Origin: Lysobacter sp. Root76
Lineage (GTDB): Bacteria; Pseudomonadota; Gammaproteobacteria; Xanthomonadales; Xanthomonadaceae
Direction: 5' to 3'
Length of the DNA stretch: 64,000 nt
NCBI RefSeq assembly: GCF_001428685.1
Contig: NZ_LMIK01000010.1
Location: 103,167-167,166 of the forward strand
In this document: one piece after another, positions 27,722-36,268 of the stretch
How positions within the stretch are numbered: the stretch's first letter is position 1
Layout: each line of letters opens with the position of its first letter
Made by a program: the position numbers and the translations under genes
Notes under the pieces: model-generated
Seen by the model: the letters and a program-made list of their open reading frames with translations, nothing else
What the model was told of the DNA's origin: nothing
Databases searched by the model: none

Positions 27722-28528
27722 ATGACCGATCTGCTCGCCGCGCTCCTGCTCGGCATCATCGAAGGCGTCACCGAATTCCTGCCGATTTCCAGCACCGGCC
27801 ACCTGCTGATCGCGCAGCACTGGCTGGGCAGCCGTTCGGACCTGTTCAACATCTCGATCCAGGCCGGCGCGATCCTGGCGGTGGTGCTGATCTACCGGCG
27901 GCGGCTGTGGCAGCTGGCGACCGGCTTCATGCAGCCCGACAACCGCGACTACCTGCTCAAGCTGATCGTCGCCTTCGGCGTCACCGCGGTGCTGGGCCTC
28001 ACGGTCAAGAAGCTGGGCTTCGTACTGCCCCACAAGGTGCTGCCGATCGCCTGGGCGCTGGTGTTGGGCGGCATCTGGATGCTGGTGGCCGAGCACTACG
28101 CGGCCAAGCACGCGCAGACCCTGGGCGAGCGCACGACGATCAGCTGGACCGTGGCGATCCTGGTCGGCGTGGCGCAGGTGATCGCGGGCGTGTTCCCGGG
28201 CACCTCGCGCTCGGCCGCGACCATCTTCGTCGCCCTGCTCGCCGGCACCACCAGCCGCGCGGCGGCGACCGAGTTCGCGTTCCTGGTCGGTATCCCGACC
28301 ATGTTCGCGGCCACCGCCTACGAACTGCTGGGCGTGATCGGCACACCGGCCGCGACGAGCGAGAACTGGACCGCGCTCGCGGTCGCGTTCGCGGCCTCGG
28401 CGGCGACCGCGTTCGTGGCAGTGAAGTGGCTGCTGCACTACATCCAGAAGCATCGCTTCACCGTGTTCGCCTACTACCGCTTCGCCCTGGGTGCGGCGCT
28501 GCTGCTGTTGATGCCGTCGGGCAGCTGA
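27722..28528 (+). CDS. uppP: Undecaprenyl-diphosphatase UppP (BacA)
   Basis: A 268-residue inner-membrane phosphatase recycling undecaprenyl pyrophosphate for peptidoglycan and O-antigen synthesis; overexpression gives bacitracin resistance. The two catalytic motifs are EGVTEFLPISSTGHLLI (about 15-31) and FPGTSRSAATI (about 159-169). Seven or eight helices cover the protein. The ATG at 27722 is in the middle of a weak ribosome context, but residues before it are not conserved. It is divergent from glnA and shares a 271-bp region with it. Confidence 0.96.
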   Translation: MTDLLAALLLGIIEGVTEFLPISSTGHLLIAQHWLGSRSDLFNISIQAGAILAVVLIYRRRLWQLATGFMQPDNRDYLLKLIVAFGVTAVLGLTVKKLGFVLPHKVLPIAWALVLGGIWMLVAEHYAAKHAQTLGERTTISWTVAILVGVAQVIAGVFPGTSRSAATIFVALLAGTTSRAAATEFAFLVGIPTMFAATAYELLGVIGTPAATSENWTALAVAFAASAATAFVAVKWLLHYIQKHRFTVFAYYRFALGAALLLLMPSGS

Positions 28529-28684
28529 TCCGCGCCGCGCGCGGCGGCATCCGGCGCCTGCGGCGCCGATGCGTGTGGAATTCATCCTTCCTTTTCGTGG
28601 CCTGAACGATACTGAATAGGCTTGACCCCACCGGTTGAGCCGATGCGTTCGCATGGGTTCGGCTATCGAAACGGAAAACCCCAC

Positions 28685-29422
28685 ATGAAGATGCTCGCCC
28701 CCGCACTGCTCAGCCTGGCCCTCGCCGCCTGCGCATCCAACACCGCGCCCGAAGCCACCGGCGCCGGCCGCGATGTCGACGCCGGCACCGCGAGCGCGGC
28801 CCTCAGCCTGGACGCCTACCACTGGCGCCTGACCGACGCGACCGACAGCAGCGGCAAGCCGATCGCCGCGCTCGTGCCGGACCCGAAGCGCCCGCTGCAA
28901 CTGGACTTCGACCGCGGCCGGGTCAGCGTCAGCGGCGGCTGCAACCGCGCCAGCGGCAGCTACACCCGCGACGCCAAGGCGCTGAGCTTCGGCGACATGG
29001 CGCAGACCCTGATGGCCTGCGCGGACACGCGCCTGATGGAACTCGACCAAGCCATCGGCGAACGCCTGCGCGGCTCGCTGCCGGCACGGATCGAAGGCGG
29101 GGCCGACGCGCCGCGCCTGCTACTGACCGCCGCCAACGGCGACCGGCTCAGCTTCGAAGGCGCGCCGTGCTCGCACCCGCTGATCCCGAACATGCAGTGC
29201 CTGCAGGTGCGCGAGCGCCGTTACCAGGCCAACGGCGTGGCGATCAAGAGCGACGCCGCCTGGCAGCCGCTGTACCAGGACATCGAGGGCTACACCCACG
29301 AACCCGGCGTGCGCAACGTGCTGCGGGTAAAGAAGTACGCCATCAAGAACCCGCCGGCCGACGCCTCGTCGGTGGCCTACGTGCTCGACATGGTGGTCGA
29401 GTCGGAGATCGTCTCGAAGTAG
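28685..29422 (+). CDS. META-domain plus DUF4377 lipoprotein
   Basis: A 245-residue lipoprotein (signal MKMLAPALLSLALAAC, lipidated C16). The first domain (about 40-155) is a META/HslJ fold: WRLTDATDSSGKPI, VSVSGGCNRASGSYT and the MACADTRLMELDQAI helix. The second (about 160-245) matches DUF4377: CLQVRERRYQANGVAIKS and QDIEGYTHEPGVRNVLRVKKY. HslJ-type proteins are linked to heat or novobiocin stress. ATG 28685 is fixed by the signal peptide. It is convergent with the RDD gene. Confidence 0.87.
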   Translation: MKMLAPALLSLALAACASNTAPEATGAGRDVDAGTASAALSLDAYHWRLTDATDSSGKPIAALVPDPKRPLQLDFDRGRVSVSGGCNRASGSYTRDAKALSFGDMAQTLMACADTRLMELDQAIGERLRGSLPARIEGGADAPRLLLTAANGDRLSFEGAPCSHPLIPNMQCLQVRERRYQANGVAIKSDAAWQPLYQDIEGYTHEPGVRNVLRVKKYAIKNPPADASSVAYVLDMVVESEIVSK

Positions 29423-29442
29423 GTCCTGCCGCCGCGACTACC

Positions 29443-29478
29443 CCATCGCGACCACCCGGGACCGGGCGGTCGCGATGG
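29443..29478. terminator. Bidirectional terminator-like hairpin
   Basis: CCATCGCGACC and GGTCGCGATGG form an 11-bp stem around a CCCGG-rich loop. It lies exactly between the convergent META lipoprotein and RDD genes. No T-run. Confidence 0.6.
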
Positions 29479-29484
29479 CCGCGC

Positions 29485-30087
29485 TCAGGGCGCGACCGTA
29501 ATGCTGGCCGCCGCGCCGGTGTCCGCCGCGACCCGCGCCGGCTGCGGCACGATGCCTTCGCCGAACTGGCTGCTGATCGCATGACGCGGCCGGCCGACGC
29601 GCTGGCCCGGACGCGGACGGCGGATCACGTAGGTCTTGGTCAGGGAGTCGTGCCAGCCGCGGCGGACTTCTCCATCGCTGAACAGCAGCGACAAGGCATC
29701 GAACGGAATCAGGCGGCACAGGCTGCGCAAGAACGCGCGCGCGAAGCCCGGCGACCTGCCGTACTCGTCCACCACGCGGGTGTTGGTGATCAGCTTTCCG
29801 ATGGTGAAACCGAACGCGCCTTCCATGAACGCGTAGTAGACCACCGTGATCGCGGCGGTCAGCAGGATATCGGTCAGGCGGTCGATGCGATCGATCCACG
29901 CGAGCACGGCTTCGTTGCCCGACAGCGCCGCGAGCACGCCGAGCAAGGCGCCGAACAGCAGCACGATCAGCTTGTCGATCAGCCAGTTGAAAAAGCGGCG
30001 CCACTTGGTGGCGGACTCGACGTCCACCAATTCCACGACATCGGCCACCGCCGCGCTGGATGCGCGGTACGGGTTCTGTTCTTCCAT
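29485..30087 (-). CDS. RDD family membrane protein
   Basis: A 200-residue integral membrane protein. The name-giving residues are seen in RRFFNWLIDKLIVLL (first helix, Arg/Asp) and GFTIGKLITNTRVVDEYG after the third helix (LLTAAITVVYYAFMEGAFG). A last helix may be FLRSLCRLIPFDALSLLF. RDD proteins are possible Na+/H+ or Li+ antiporters or general transporters; the role here is unknown. An 80-residue hydrophilic C-terminal tail is extra. It follows the SDR gene at 30158 on the same strand. Confidence 0.87.
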   Translation of the reverse strand: MEEQNPYRASSAAVADVVELVDVESATKWRRFFNWLIDKLIVLLFGALLGVLAALSGNEAVLAWIDRIDRLTDILLTAAITVVYYAFMEGAFGFTIGKLITNTRVVDEYGRSPGFARAFLRSLCRLIPFDALSLLFSDGEVRRGWHDSLTKTYVIRRPRPGQRVGRPRHAISSQFGEGIVPQPARVAADTGAAASITVAP

Positions 30088-30157
30088 AGCGTTCCCCCTG
30101 TGAACGGGGAAAATCTAGCAGTTCCGTGGCCGGAAACAACGTCAGGCTGGGCCCGGG

Positions 30158-30949
30158 CTAGAGGGTGCGGGTCTGCCCGCCGTCGACGTCGACGATCGCG
30201 CCCTGCATGTAGCTGGCGGCGTCCGACAGCAGGAACGCGACCACCTGCGCGACCTCCTCGGGCGTGCCGTAGCGGGCCACGCGCAGCTGGCGGGCGAGCT
30301 CGGCCGCGGCCTGCGCCGGTTCGATGCCGCGCTCGCGCGCCAGGGCCTCGATGCGGCGCTGGGTGCGCTCGGTCGCGATCGAACTGGGATTGACCGCGTT
30401 CACCCGCACGCCGTCGGCGATGCCGCGGTCGGCCAGGACCTTGCTCAGATTCAGCAGCGCGGCGTTGACCGCGCCGCCGATCGCGAACTCGGCGCTGCCG
30501 GTGCGGCCGCCGATGCCGGCGATGTTGACGATGCGGCCCTGGGTCGCGACCAGATGCGGCCACGCCGCCCGGCATAGGCGCATCGCGCCGTGGAACTTGA
30601 GCGCGAAGCCGTCCTGCCAGTCGGCATCGGTGAACGACAGGAAGTCGCCGCGCGGCGTCGCGCCGGCGTTGTTGACCAGGGCGTCGATGCGGCCGTGCCG
30701 TTCCAGCGCGAGTTCGATCACGCGTTGCGCCGCGGCGGGCTCGCTCAGGTCGCAGGCCAGCGCCAGCGAGGGCGTCGCCAGGGTATCGACCAGCGCGTCC
30801 AGCGCCTCGTGCGAGCGCGCGACCGCGAGCACGCGATAGCCGTCGGCGGCGAGCTTGCGCGCGATCGCCGCGCCGATGCCGCGGCTGGCGCCGGTGACGA
30901 TCGCCAGCGGATCGCCGTGGATGGGGATGCCGGCCTGTGCTGGCTGCAC
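30158..30949 (-). CDS. SDR-fold protein lacking the catalytic Ser-Tyr-Lys
   Basis: A 263-residue classical short-chain dehydrogenase fold. Cofactor motifs are intact: TGASRGIG (19-26), CDLSE (67-70) and NNAG (93-96). In the active site, however, the usual Ser-Ser is A144-G145 and the YxxxK is G158/N162 (FAIGGAVNAALLNLSK), so the normal oxidoreductase triad is missing. It may bind NAD(P) without classical chemistry, or belong to a divergent subfamily. The start is a GTG at 30949, decided by an AGGAG ribosome site. It is downstream of the membrane protein and dehydrogenase genes on the same strand. Confidence 0.85.
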   Translation of the reverse strand: MQPAQAGIPIHGDPLAIVTGASRGIGAAIARKLAADGYRVLAVARSHEALDALVDTLATPSLALACDLSEPAAAQRVIELALERHGRIDALVNNAGATPRGDFLSFTDADWQDGFALKFHGAMRLCRAAWPHLVATQGRIVNIAGIGGRTGSAEFAIGGAVNAALLNLSKVLADRGIADGVRVNAVNPSSIATERTQRRIEALARERGIEPAQAAAELARQLRVARYGTPEEVAQVVAFLLSDAASYMQGAIVDVDGGQTRTL

Positions 30950-30978
30950 TTTCGACTCCTGGCTGCGATCGAAGCTGC

Positions 30979-31713
30979 TTACGATACGCCGGCCGCTCGG
31001 GTACCGACAGCAGAGCCGGCCGCTGGAACTTGCGCATGCGCAGCGGCGACGTCGCCGATCAGCGCGCACAGGAAACTTTGCAGAAACAGCACCTGCGCGG
31101 CGAGTTCGAGGCATTCCTCGATGGTCTGCTCCAGCCGTTGCCATTGGACCGGCAGCAGGCCCAGGTCGATGGTGTCCAGCGACACCGCGACCACGGCCAC
31201 CGCCAGCCCCAGGCCCAGACGCAGGCGCGCGCCGGCATGCGCGCCCAGCATCCGCCAGACGCGCGGCAGGAACAGCAATCCGATGGCGGCGTACAGCATG
31301 ACGACGAAGTCGCCCGGCGATACCCACGGCAGCAGCGGAACCGACACGCCGTGTGGCGCCAGGAAGCGATCGCGTAGCCGTTCGTGCAGGGCGAAACGAT
31401 CGTCCAGCGCGAAGAACAGGAATGCCGCCGCCAGCAGCCACCAGGTTTGCGCATGCGGCCGCCCGTACAACCAGGCGCGCGAGCCGGCCAGCAACGCCAG
31501 CATCGCCGTGGACGCCATCACCGCGACTTCCAGGCTGGTCATCGGCGTCTGCTCGAAATTGATCCAGAGCCAGTACTGCGGCCAGCGCAGCGCCAGGAGC
31601 AAGGCGACGAACGCCAGCGGCGCCAGCGAACTCGCCCACAACAAGCACCGGCGGAGCTGCGACAGCTTGCTCAGGTCCGGCGCCGTTGCGCTGCCGATCG
31701 CGGTGTCAGTCAT
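30979..31713 (-). CDS. Multi-pass membrane protein of unknown function
   Basis: A 244-residue protein with about six hydrophobic helices (near residues 25-43, 64-82, 88-104, 130-148, 165-183 and 205-225). Charged pairs lie in or near the helices: LDDRFALHERLRDRF after the third, SLDTIDL after the fifth and EQTIEECLELA in the last. Such buried acidic and histidine residues suggest a transporter or membrane enzyme, but I recognise no family. The ATG at 31713 overlaps the end of the dehydrogenase gene by 8 bp, so the two are coupled. The gene after it is the triad-less SDR. Confidence 0.75.
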   Translation of the reverse strand: MTDTAIGSATAPDLSKLSQLRRCLLWASSLAPLAFVALLLALRWPQYWLWINFEQTPMTSLEVAVMASTAMLALLAGSRAWLYGRPHAQTWWLLAAAFLFFALDDRFALHERLRDRFLAPHGVSVPLLPWVSPGDFVVMLYAAIGLLFLPRVWRMLGAHAGARLRLGLGLAVAVVAVSLDTIDLGLLPVQWQRLEQTIEECLELAAQVLFLQSFLCALIGDVAAAHAQVPAAGSAVGTRAAGVS

Positions 31714-32650
31714 GTCTGAATTCCCGTGCCAGCCGGACCAGCGATTCCACCCATTGCTGCAGGCCGCGCGCCATCGCTTCGTCCGAGTACCAGGCCGAGT
31801 GCCCGCTTTGGAGGATGCGGCCGGGTTCCAGATGCCGCGTTTGCGCATCGCTGAAGACGTAGTCGTCCACCGCGTATCCGGCCAGCCGCCGGGCCGCGAT
31901 CGCTTCGAGCACCGCGCCCGGATCGACCAGCGCGCGACGGGCCGGATTGATCAGATAGGCGCCGGGGCGCATGCGCTGCAGCTGTTCCTCGCCCAGCAAG
32001 GGCGGTGCGTTGCGCTCGCGGCTGCAGGCCAGCATCACCACGTGGGACGATTCCAGCAGTTCGGCCAAGGAGCGTGCGGCGGCATCGGGCGCCAGCGCCG
32101 GATCGGTCCATACCAGTTCCATGCCGAACGCCTGCGCGAGCGCGCCGATCCGACGGCCGATCTGGCCGTAGCCGATCACGCCGATGCGCTTGCCGGCGAG
32201 TTCCCAGCCGCGCAGGGACACTTCGCGTGCCAGCTCGCCGCGTGCGATGCGGTCGCTGAGATGGGTGCGGCGGCTCAGCGTCAGCACCATGGCCATGGCG
32301 TGCTCGGCGACGGTCTGCGCCGAATAGTCGGTGCAGCTGGCGAACGCGATGTTGCGCGCGCGCAGGTAGTCGACGTCGACCCACTCCGTGCCGGTCGCGT
32401 GGACGGCGAGCGCGCGCAGTCCGGACACCGCCGCGATGCTGTCGCGATCCAAATCCGGCATGGCGCGTGGCGTCAGGCCGACGATATCGGCACCGCCGCA
32501 CAGCTCCGCGAACGCGGGCCGGCTCAGCGCCGTCGGCACCGCGTGCACCGTCAATGCCGCGACGGCTTCCATGGCCTGCAGTTGCGTACGTTCGAAACTG
32601 TCGCGCCCACGCGCCGTCATCACGGTCAGGCGCGGCAATCGGATCTGCAT
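31706..32650 (-). CDS. D-isomer-specific 2-hydroxyacid dehydrogenase
   Basis: A 314-residue NAD-dependent oxidoreductase. The cofactor domain begins GKRIGVIGYGQIGRRIGALA (GxGxxG about 147-152). The catalytic Arg is in NPARRALVD, the acidic residue in AVDDYVF (Asp where Glu is usual nearby) and the His in SGHSAWYSDEA. TDYSAQTVAEHAMAMVL is the interdomain helix typical of the family. It reduces 2-keto acids to D-hydroxyacids or the reverse; the exact substrate is unknown. A GGGGGA ribosome site supports the ATG at 32650. Confidence 0.9.
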   Translation of the reverse strand: MQIRLPRLTVMTARGRDSFERTQLQAMEAVAALTVHAVPTALSRPAFAELCGGADIVGLTPRAMPDLDRDSIAAVSGLRALAVHATGTEWVDVDYLRARNIAFASCTDYSAQTVAEHAMAMVLTLSRRTHLSDRIARGELAREVSLRGWELAGKRIGVIGYGQIGRRIGALAQAFGMELVWTDPALAPDAAARSLAELLESSHVVMLACSRERNAPPLLGEEQLQRMRPGAYLINPARRALVDPGAVLEAIAARRLAGYAVDDYVFSDAQTRHLEPGRILQSGHSAWYSDEAMARGLQQWVESLVRLAREFRHD

Positions 32651-32675
32651 GGCGTCCCCCAACGCCTGGGCGGCC

Positions 32676-33302
32676 TTAGCTGGAGACCGCGGGGTTCAGC
32701 GAATAGGTGCCGTAGGTCGAGGCCTCGGCCAGGACATGGCCGTGCATCGCGCGCAGCACGTCGGCGGCGCCGAAGCGCTCCGGCAGGTCGAGGCGCTCGA
32801 CGTCGAGCGCGAACACGCGGAAGAAATAACGGTGCAGGCGCAGGTCGTTGGGCGGCGGGAACGGGCCGTCGTAGCCGCGCCAGTCGCCGGCCATATCGGC
32901 GTTGCCGGCGAACCAGCCGGTGTAGTCGTTCAGGCCTTGGCGCGCGCCGCGCGGGCCGGCGGGGTCGGCTTTGCCGTGCGCGACCACGCCGTCGCTGCAG
33001 CTGCCGGCGGCGATTTCGCGCAGGTCGGCGGGCAGGTCGGCCATCGCCCAATGGCAGAAATCGGTGCGCGGCTGCTCGACCGGGATCTGCACGTCGTCGC
33101 GGCCGACCATCTCGGCGACCGTCGGCACGTCGGGGTCGACGCACAGCAGCGCGAACGAGCGCGTCGCCGCGGGCGCGTCGGTCCAGGCCAGATGCGGATT
33201 GCGGTTCGGCGCGAAGCCGTAGCCGTCGGCCGTGGGCTGACCGGCGGCGAACTCGGCGGCCAGGCGCTGGCCGCGTTGGAAACTGTCGCTGTGGATTTGC
33301 AT
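32676..33302 (-). CDS. YbhB/YbcL family (PEBP) protein
   Basis: A 208-residue phosphatidylethanolamine-binding-protein fold. The ligand-site motif is NPHLAWTDAPAATRSFALLCVDPDVP (about 48-73), and FCHWAMADLPADLREI and the late YFFRVFALDVERLDLP strands complete the family pattern. No signal peptide: cytoplasmic. Bacterial PEBPs have no settled role. ATG 33302 is chosen because the preceding residues are not conserved. It lies 25 bp upstream of the dehydrogenase on the same strand. Confidence 0.88.
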   Translation of the reverse strand: MQIHSDSFQRGQRLAAEFAAGQPTADGYGFAPNRNPHLAWTDAPAATRSFALLCVDPDVPTVAEMVGRDDVQIPVEQPRTDFCHWAMADLPADLREIAAGSCSDGVVAHGKADPAGPRGARQGLNDYTGWFAGNADMAGDWRGYDGPFPPPNDLRLHRYFFRVFALDVERLDLPERFGAADVLRAMHGHVLAEASTYGTYSLNPAVSS

Positions 33303-33368
33303 ACCGCCTCCAGGCAGGGAATCGCATCGACCCGCGCGCATCACGGCATCGGCTGAGCGGACAAATTA

Positions 33369-33539
33369 CTACAGGACGATGCGCGGGCCCATGTCCGAAC
33401 GCATCGTGAGCAAGGCTTCCGCATTGGCCTTGGCGTCGTCGACCGGGTGATGGCTATGGCGGGTGCGACGCAGAGGCTTGGAGTTCTTGCCGGCGCCGTT
33501 CACCAGTCTTTCGGAGCCGCTGTTGTCCGAGACGAACAT
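33369..33539 (-). pseudogene. C-terminal remnant of a 3-prime-5-prime exonuclease
   Basis: A 56-codon frame ends RHSHHPVDDAKANAEALLTM plus a short tail. HHPVDDAKANAEAL resembles the Exo III motif (HxxxxD) of DEDDh exonucleases such as the Rv2179c type, where it lies at the C-terminus. The Exo I and II motifs (DxE and later Asp) are absent and nothing upstream continues the frame, so this is probably a fragment of a lost gene. It could also be a very short gene; no good ribosome site is seen. Confidence 0.45.
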
Positions 33540-33641
33540 CGGCCGGCCTTAGGCGTTCTCGCTCAGCCTCTCCGGCGATCCGACGCGGGATGCGCGCATC
33601 CCGCGTCTGTGAAATCGCGCGCCCATCCGGACGCGGCGAAC

Positions 33642-35714
33642 TCAGGCTTCCGGATAACCCAGGCGCTTGGCGACCGGCGTCAGCACGGCGAAGGCCTCGG
33701 CCAGCGGTTCGGCGAACGCGCGCCAATGACCGGGGGCGAAGCGCTGCGGGCCGAGGGCTTCGATCGGCGGCGGTGCGATGCCGATTTCCAGCGCCTGAGC
33801 GATCGCCACGGCGAGGCCCTGCGGGTCCTGCGAGATATCGTCGAGCTTGATCAGGCGGTGCGGGAACAGGTCCTGCTCGTGCAGCGCGGCGACCTGGTTG
33901 AGCACCATCGCCATCCAGCGCGCGCCGGCTTCCGGCGATTCCAGACGGAACGGCGCCGGTGCGCCGTAGGCGAGCCAGTCCAGCAGCATGTCGCGCGGAT
34001 CGCGCAGGGCGATCATCAGCACCGCTTCGGGCAGGTGCGGGCGCAGCGCCAGCAGCAGCGAGTTGTCCCACCACAGCAGCCAGTCGAAGATCGCGCCGTC
34101 GTTGACGCCGCGCGTGGGCAGCGCGGCGCGCCACAGGTTGACCAGGTAGGCCGGATCCATCGAGCCGTCGAGCAGGGCTTCGGCGGTGCCGTAGCGCTGC
34201 AGCGGGTCGTTGGGCGGGTTGGAACCGAAACGGTCGGCGCGCAGCGGGCCCTGGGCGAGGTCGAAAGTCTGCGCGAGGCGCTCGACCAGCGAACCCGGCG
34301 GGCCCCACAGCAGCAGCACGCCCGGCGCGTCTTCCGGCAGCGGCGCCAGATCGGGCCAGTTGGTACGCGGCGTGGTCACCGGCGGCAGCGGGAGGCGCTG
34401 CGGCGCGGCTTCGGACTGCAGCTCGATCCAGGTCGCGGCGGCCGCGCCGGGCTGGCCGGCGTGGTCGAGGGTGCGGCCGAGCAGATGACGCAGGTTCAAC
34501 TTGACCTGCTCGTCCGGCGCGCGCGCGAGCAGGCTCTCCACACGCGTGACCGCAGCGTCCGGATCGGTCTGGATCAGGCTGTCGATGATGCGCAGTTCCG
34601 AACGCGTATCGCCGGGGTTGAGCTCGACGATGCGATGGGCGATGGCGTCGGCCTGTTCGCGCTCGCCGTGATGGTCGTGGATGGTCGCGCGCGCTTCCAG
34701 CGCCGGGATGTAGTCGGGCATCGCGTCGATCCAGCGCTCGACGATGCCGAGCGCTTCGTCGCCCGCGAACGGTTCGAACAGCAGGCGCGCGCGCCACAGG
34801 TCGTCGCTCTGCGGATGCGTGGCCAGGGCCGCTTCCAGCGTGTTGCGGGCGTCGTCGGCGTCGCCGAGGCGGCGCCAGACTTCGATCAGCGCCGACAGAG
34901 TGCGGCGGTCGCGCGGTTCGGCGGCGAGCGCGGCGCGCAGGCGCGGCAGGGCGCTGTCGGCGCGGCCGGCTTCGAGTTCGATCTCGCCCAGCCAACGCTG
35001 CATGCCCGGGCTGGCGTCGACGTCGACGGTGCGCGCGAGTTCGTCGGCGGCTTCGGCCGAGCGGCCCTGGCGGCGCAGCAATTCGACGATCAGCACGCGC
35101 AGCGAAGGCGCCGATGCGGGGGTGCGCTCCATCAGGCCGCGGAAGGCCTGTTCGGCGAAAGCGAAGTGGCCCTTGGCGAGGTAGGCGAAACCGAGCGCGT
35201 GACGCAGCTGCGGTTCGTCGGGCGCGCGTTCGGCGGCGCCGCTGAGCAGGGCCAGCGCGCCGTCGGCATCGCCGCGGCGCAGCATCAGGGTGCCTTCGAC
35301 CGCGGCCACCTGCGGGTGGTCCGGGGCGATGCGCGCGGCGGTACGGATCAGGCGTTCGGCCTCGTCGAGGTCGCCCCGCGAGATCGCCAGCTGCGACTGC
35401 ACCACGTAGGCGGGGAACTGATTCGGGTCCAGACCGATCGCCTGCGCGAGCGCGGCCTGGGCCTGGTCGAGCTGGCGGCCGTCGAGCAGCAGGCCGGCAC
35501 GTTCCAGATGCAGATTGGCGTCTTCCGGCGCGATCGCGATGGCCTGGTCGATCGCGGCGATGGCGGCGTCGCGGTCGCCGCTGGAGCGGAGCGCGGCGGC
35601 GTGCAGTCGGTGCGCATGCGGGTCTTGCGGCTGTGCCGCCACCAGTTCCTGGGCGGCGGACAGGGCCTCTGCCGACGCGCCGCGGCGCAGGGCATCGAGG
35701 GTGGTCTCGTACAT
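33642..35714 (-). CDS. TPR protein with sulfotransferase-like C-terminal domain
   Basis: A 690-residue protein. The first ~430 residues are tetratricopeptide repeats (e.g. AAIAAIDQAIAIAPEDANLHLERA, ALPRLRAALAAEPRDRRTL). The last ~230 resemble TPR-sulfotransferases: LLLWGPPGSLVERLAQTF takes the place of the PAPS 5-prime loop but is degenerate, and IALRDPRDMLLDWLAYG matches the 3-prime-phosphate site (RxPxD). Catalytic activity is therefore uncertain. Such proteins may sulfate or hold protein partners. ATG 35714 (MYETTLDALRRG) is fixed by the start of the first repeat. It stands alone. Confidence 0.85.
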   Translation of the reverse strand: MYETTLDALRRGASAEALSAAQELVAAQPQDPHAHRLHAAALRSSGDRDAAIAAIDQAIAIAPEDANLHLERAGLLLDGRQLDQAQAALAQAIGLDPNQFPAYVVQSQLAISRGDLDEAERLIRTAARIAPDHPQVAAVEGTLMLRRGDADGALALLSGAAERAPDEPQLRHALGFAYLAKGHFAFAEQAFRGLMERTPASAPSLRVLIVELLRRQGRSAEAADELARTVDVDASPGMQRWLGEIELEAGRADSALPRLRAALAAEPRDRRTLSALIEVWRRLGDADDARNTLEAALATHPQSDDLWRARLLFEPFAGDEALGIVERWIDAMPDYIPALEARATIHDHHGEREQADAIAHRIVELNPGDTRSELRIIDSLIQTDPDAAVTRVESLLARAPDEQVKLNLRHLLGRTLDHAGQPGAAAATWIELQSEAAPQRLPLPPVTTPRTNWPDLAPLPEDAPGVLLLWGPPGSLVERLAQTFDLAQGPLRADRFGSNPPNDPLQRYGTAEALLDGSMDPAYLVNLWRAALPTRGVNDGAIFDWLLWWDNSLLLALRPHLPEAVLMIALRDPRDMLLDWLAYGAPAPFRLESPEAGARWMAMVLNQVAALHEQDLFPHRLIKLDDISQDPQGLAVAIAQALEIGIAPPPIEALGPQRFAPGHWRAFAEPLAEAFAVLTPVAKRLGYPEA

Positions 35715-35801
35715 GGGATTGGGGACTTCAGGCCAAACCCGCATTGTAGCGGGAGGATCGGGGCCGGGCGGGCGGCGGCGTATGGGCGGCGATTGGCGCC
35801 T

Positions 35802-35985
35802 CTTCCGCTTGCGGGGTGAGGGGCAGCGCCTGCGAGCCACGGCTCGCGCTGCGCCGAACGCCCGACCGCTGGCGGTCGGGCCGGGGTGGGGGGTGGGGTG
35901 AGGGGCGAAGCTGGGGGAGTTTCACCGCCAACGCTGCCCTCATCCGCCCTGCGGGCACCTTCTCCCGCCAGCGGGAGAAGGGAAT
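35802..35985. repeat. Intergenic repeat, copy 1
   Basis: Starts around CGCTTGCGGGGTGAGGGGCAG and ends in CCCGCCAGCGGGAGAAGGG. It contains short palindromes (GCGAGCC/GGCTCGC, CCCGACCGCTGGCGGTCGGG, CCGCCCTGCGGG). Nearly identical to copy 2, with two extra bases there. It resembles MITE-like intergenic elements of Xanthomonadaceae. Confidence 0.85.
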
Positions 35986-36045
35986 GGCGGGCGAATCGAA
36001 GCTACACGCTGCAGGGCGCGGTTACAGACGCGGCGCTTAAGCCCC

Positions 36046-36232
36046 TCTCCCGCTTGCGGGGTGAGGGGCAGCGCTTGCGAGCCACGGCTCGCGCTGCGCC
36101 GAACGCCCGACCGCTGGCGGTCGGGCCGGGGTGTGGGGTGGGGTGAGGGGCGAAGCTGGGTGGAGTTTCACCGCCTGGCGCTGCCCTCATCCGCCCTGCG
36201 GGCACCTTCTCCCGCCAGCGGGAGAAGGGAAC
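36046..36232. repeat. Intergenic repeat, copy 2
   Basis: Direct repeat of copy 1 at an offset of 245-247 bp. Differences are few (for example GGGGTGTGGGG against GGGGTGGGGGG, and GCCTGGCGC against GCCAACGC). A third short partial copy of its GGGAGAAGGGAACGG tail follows to 36253. Confidence 0.85.
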
Positions 36233-36268
36233 GGCGGCGGGAGAAGGGAACGGTGGAAGCTTGGGGCA

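Larger units (their letters stand above)
35715..36268. other. 554-bp intergenic region made mainly of a duplicated repeat
   Basis: No gene is supported. It holds two copies of a ~185-bp palindrome-rich element (35802-35985 and 36046-36232) separated by 60 bp. Frames across it are Arg/Pro-rich and identical between copies only because the DNA is duplicated. Confidence 0.85.
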
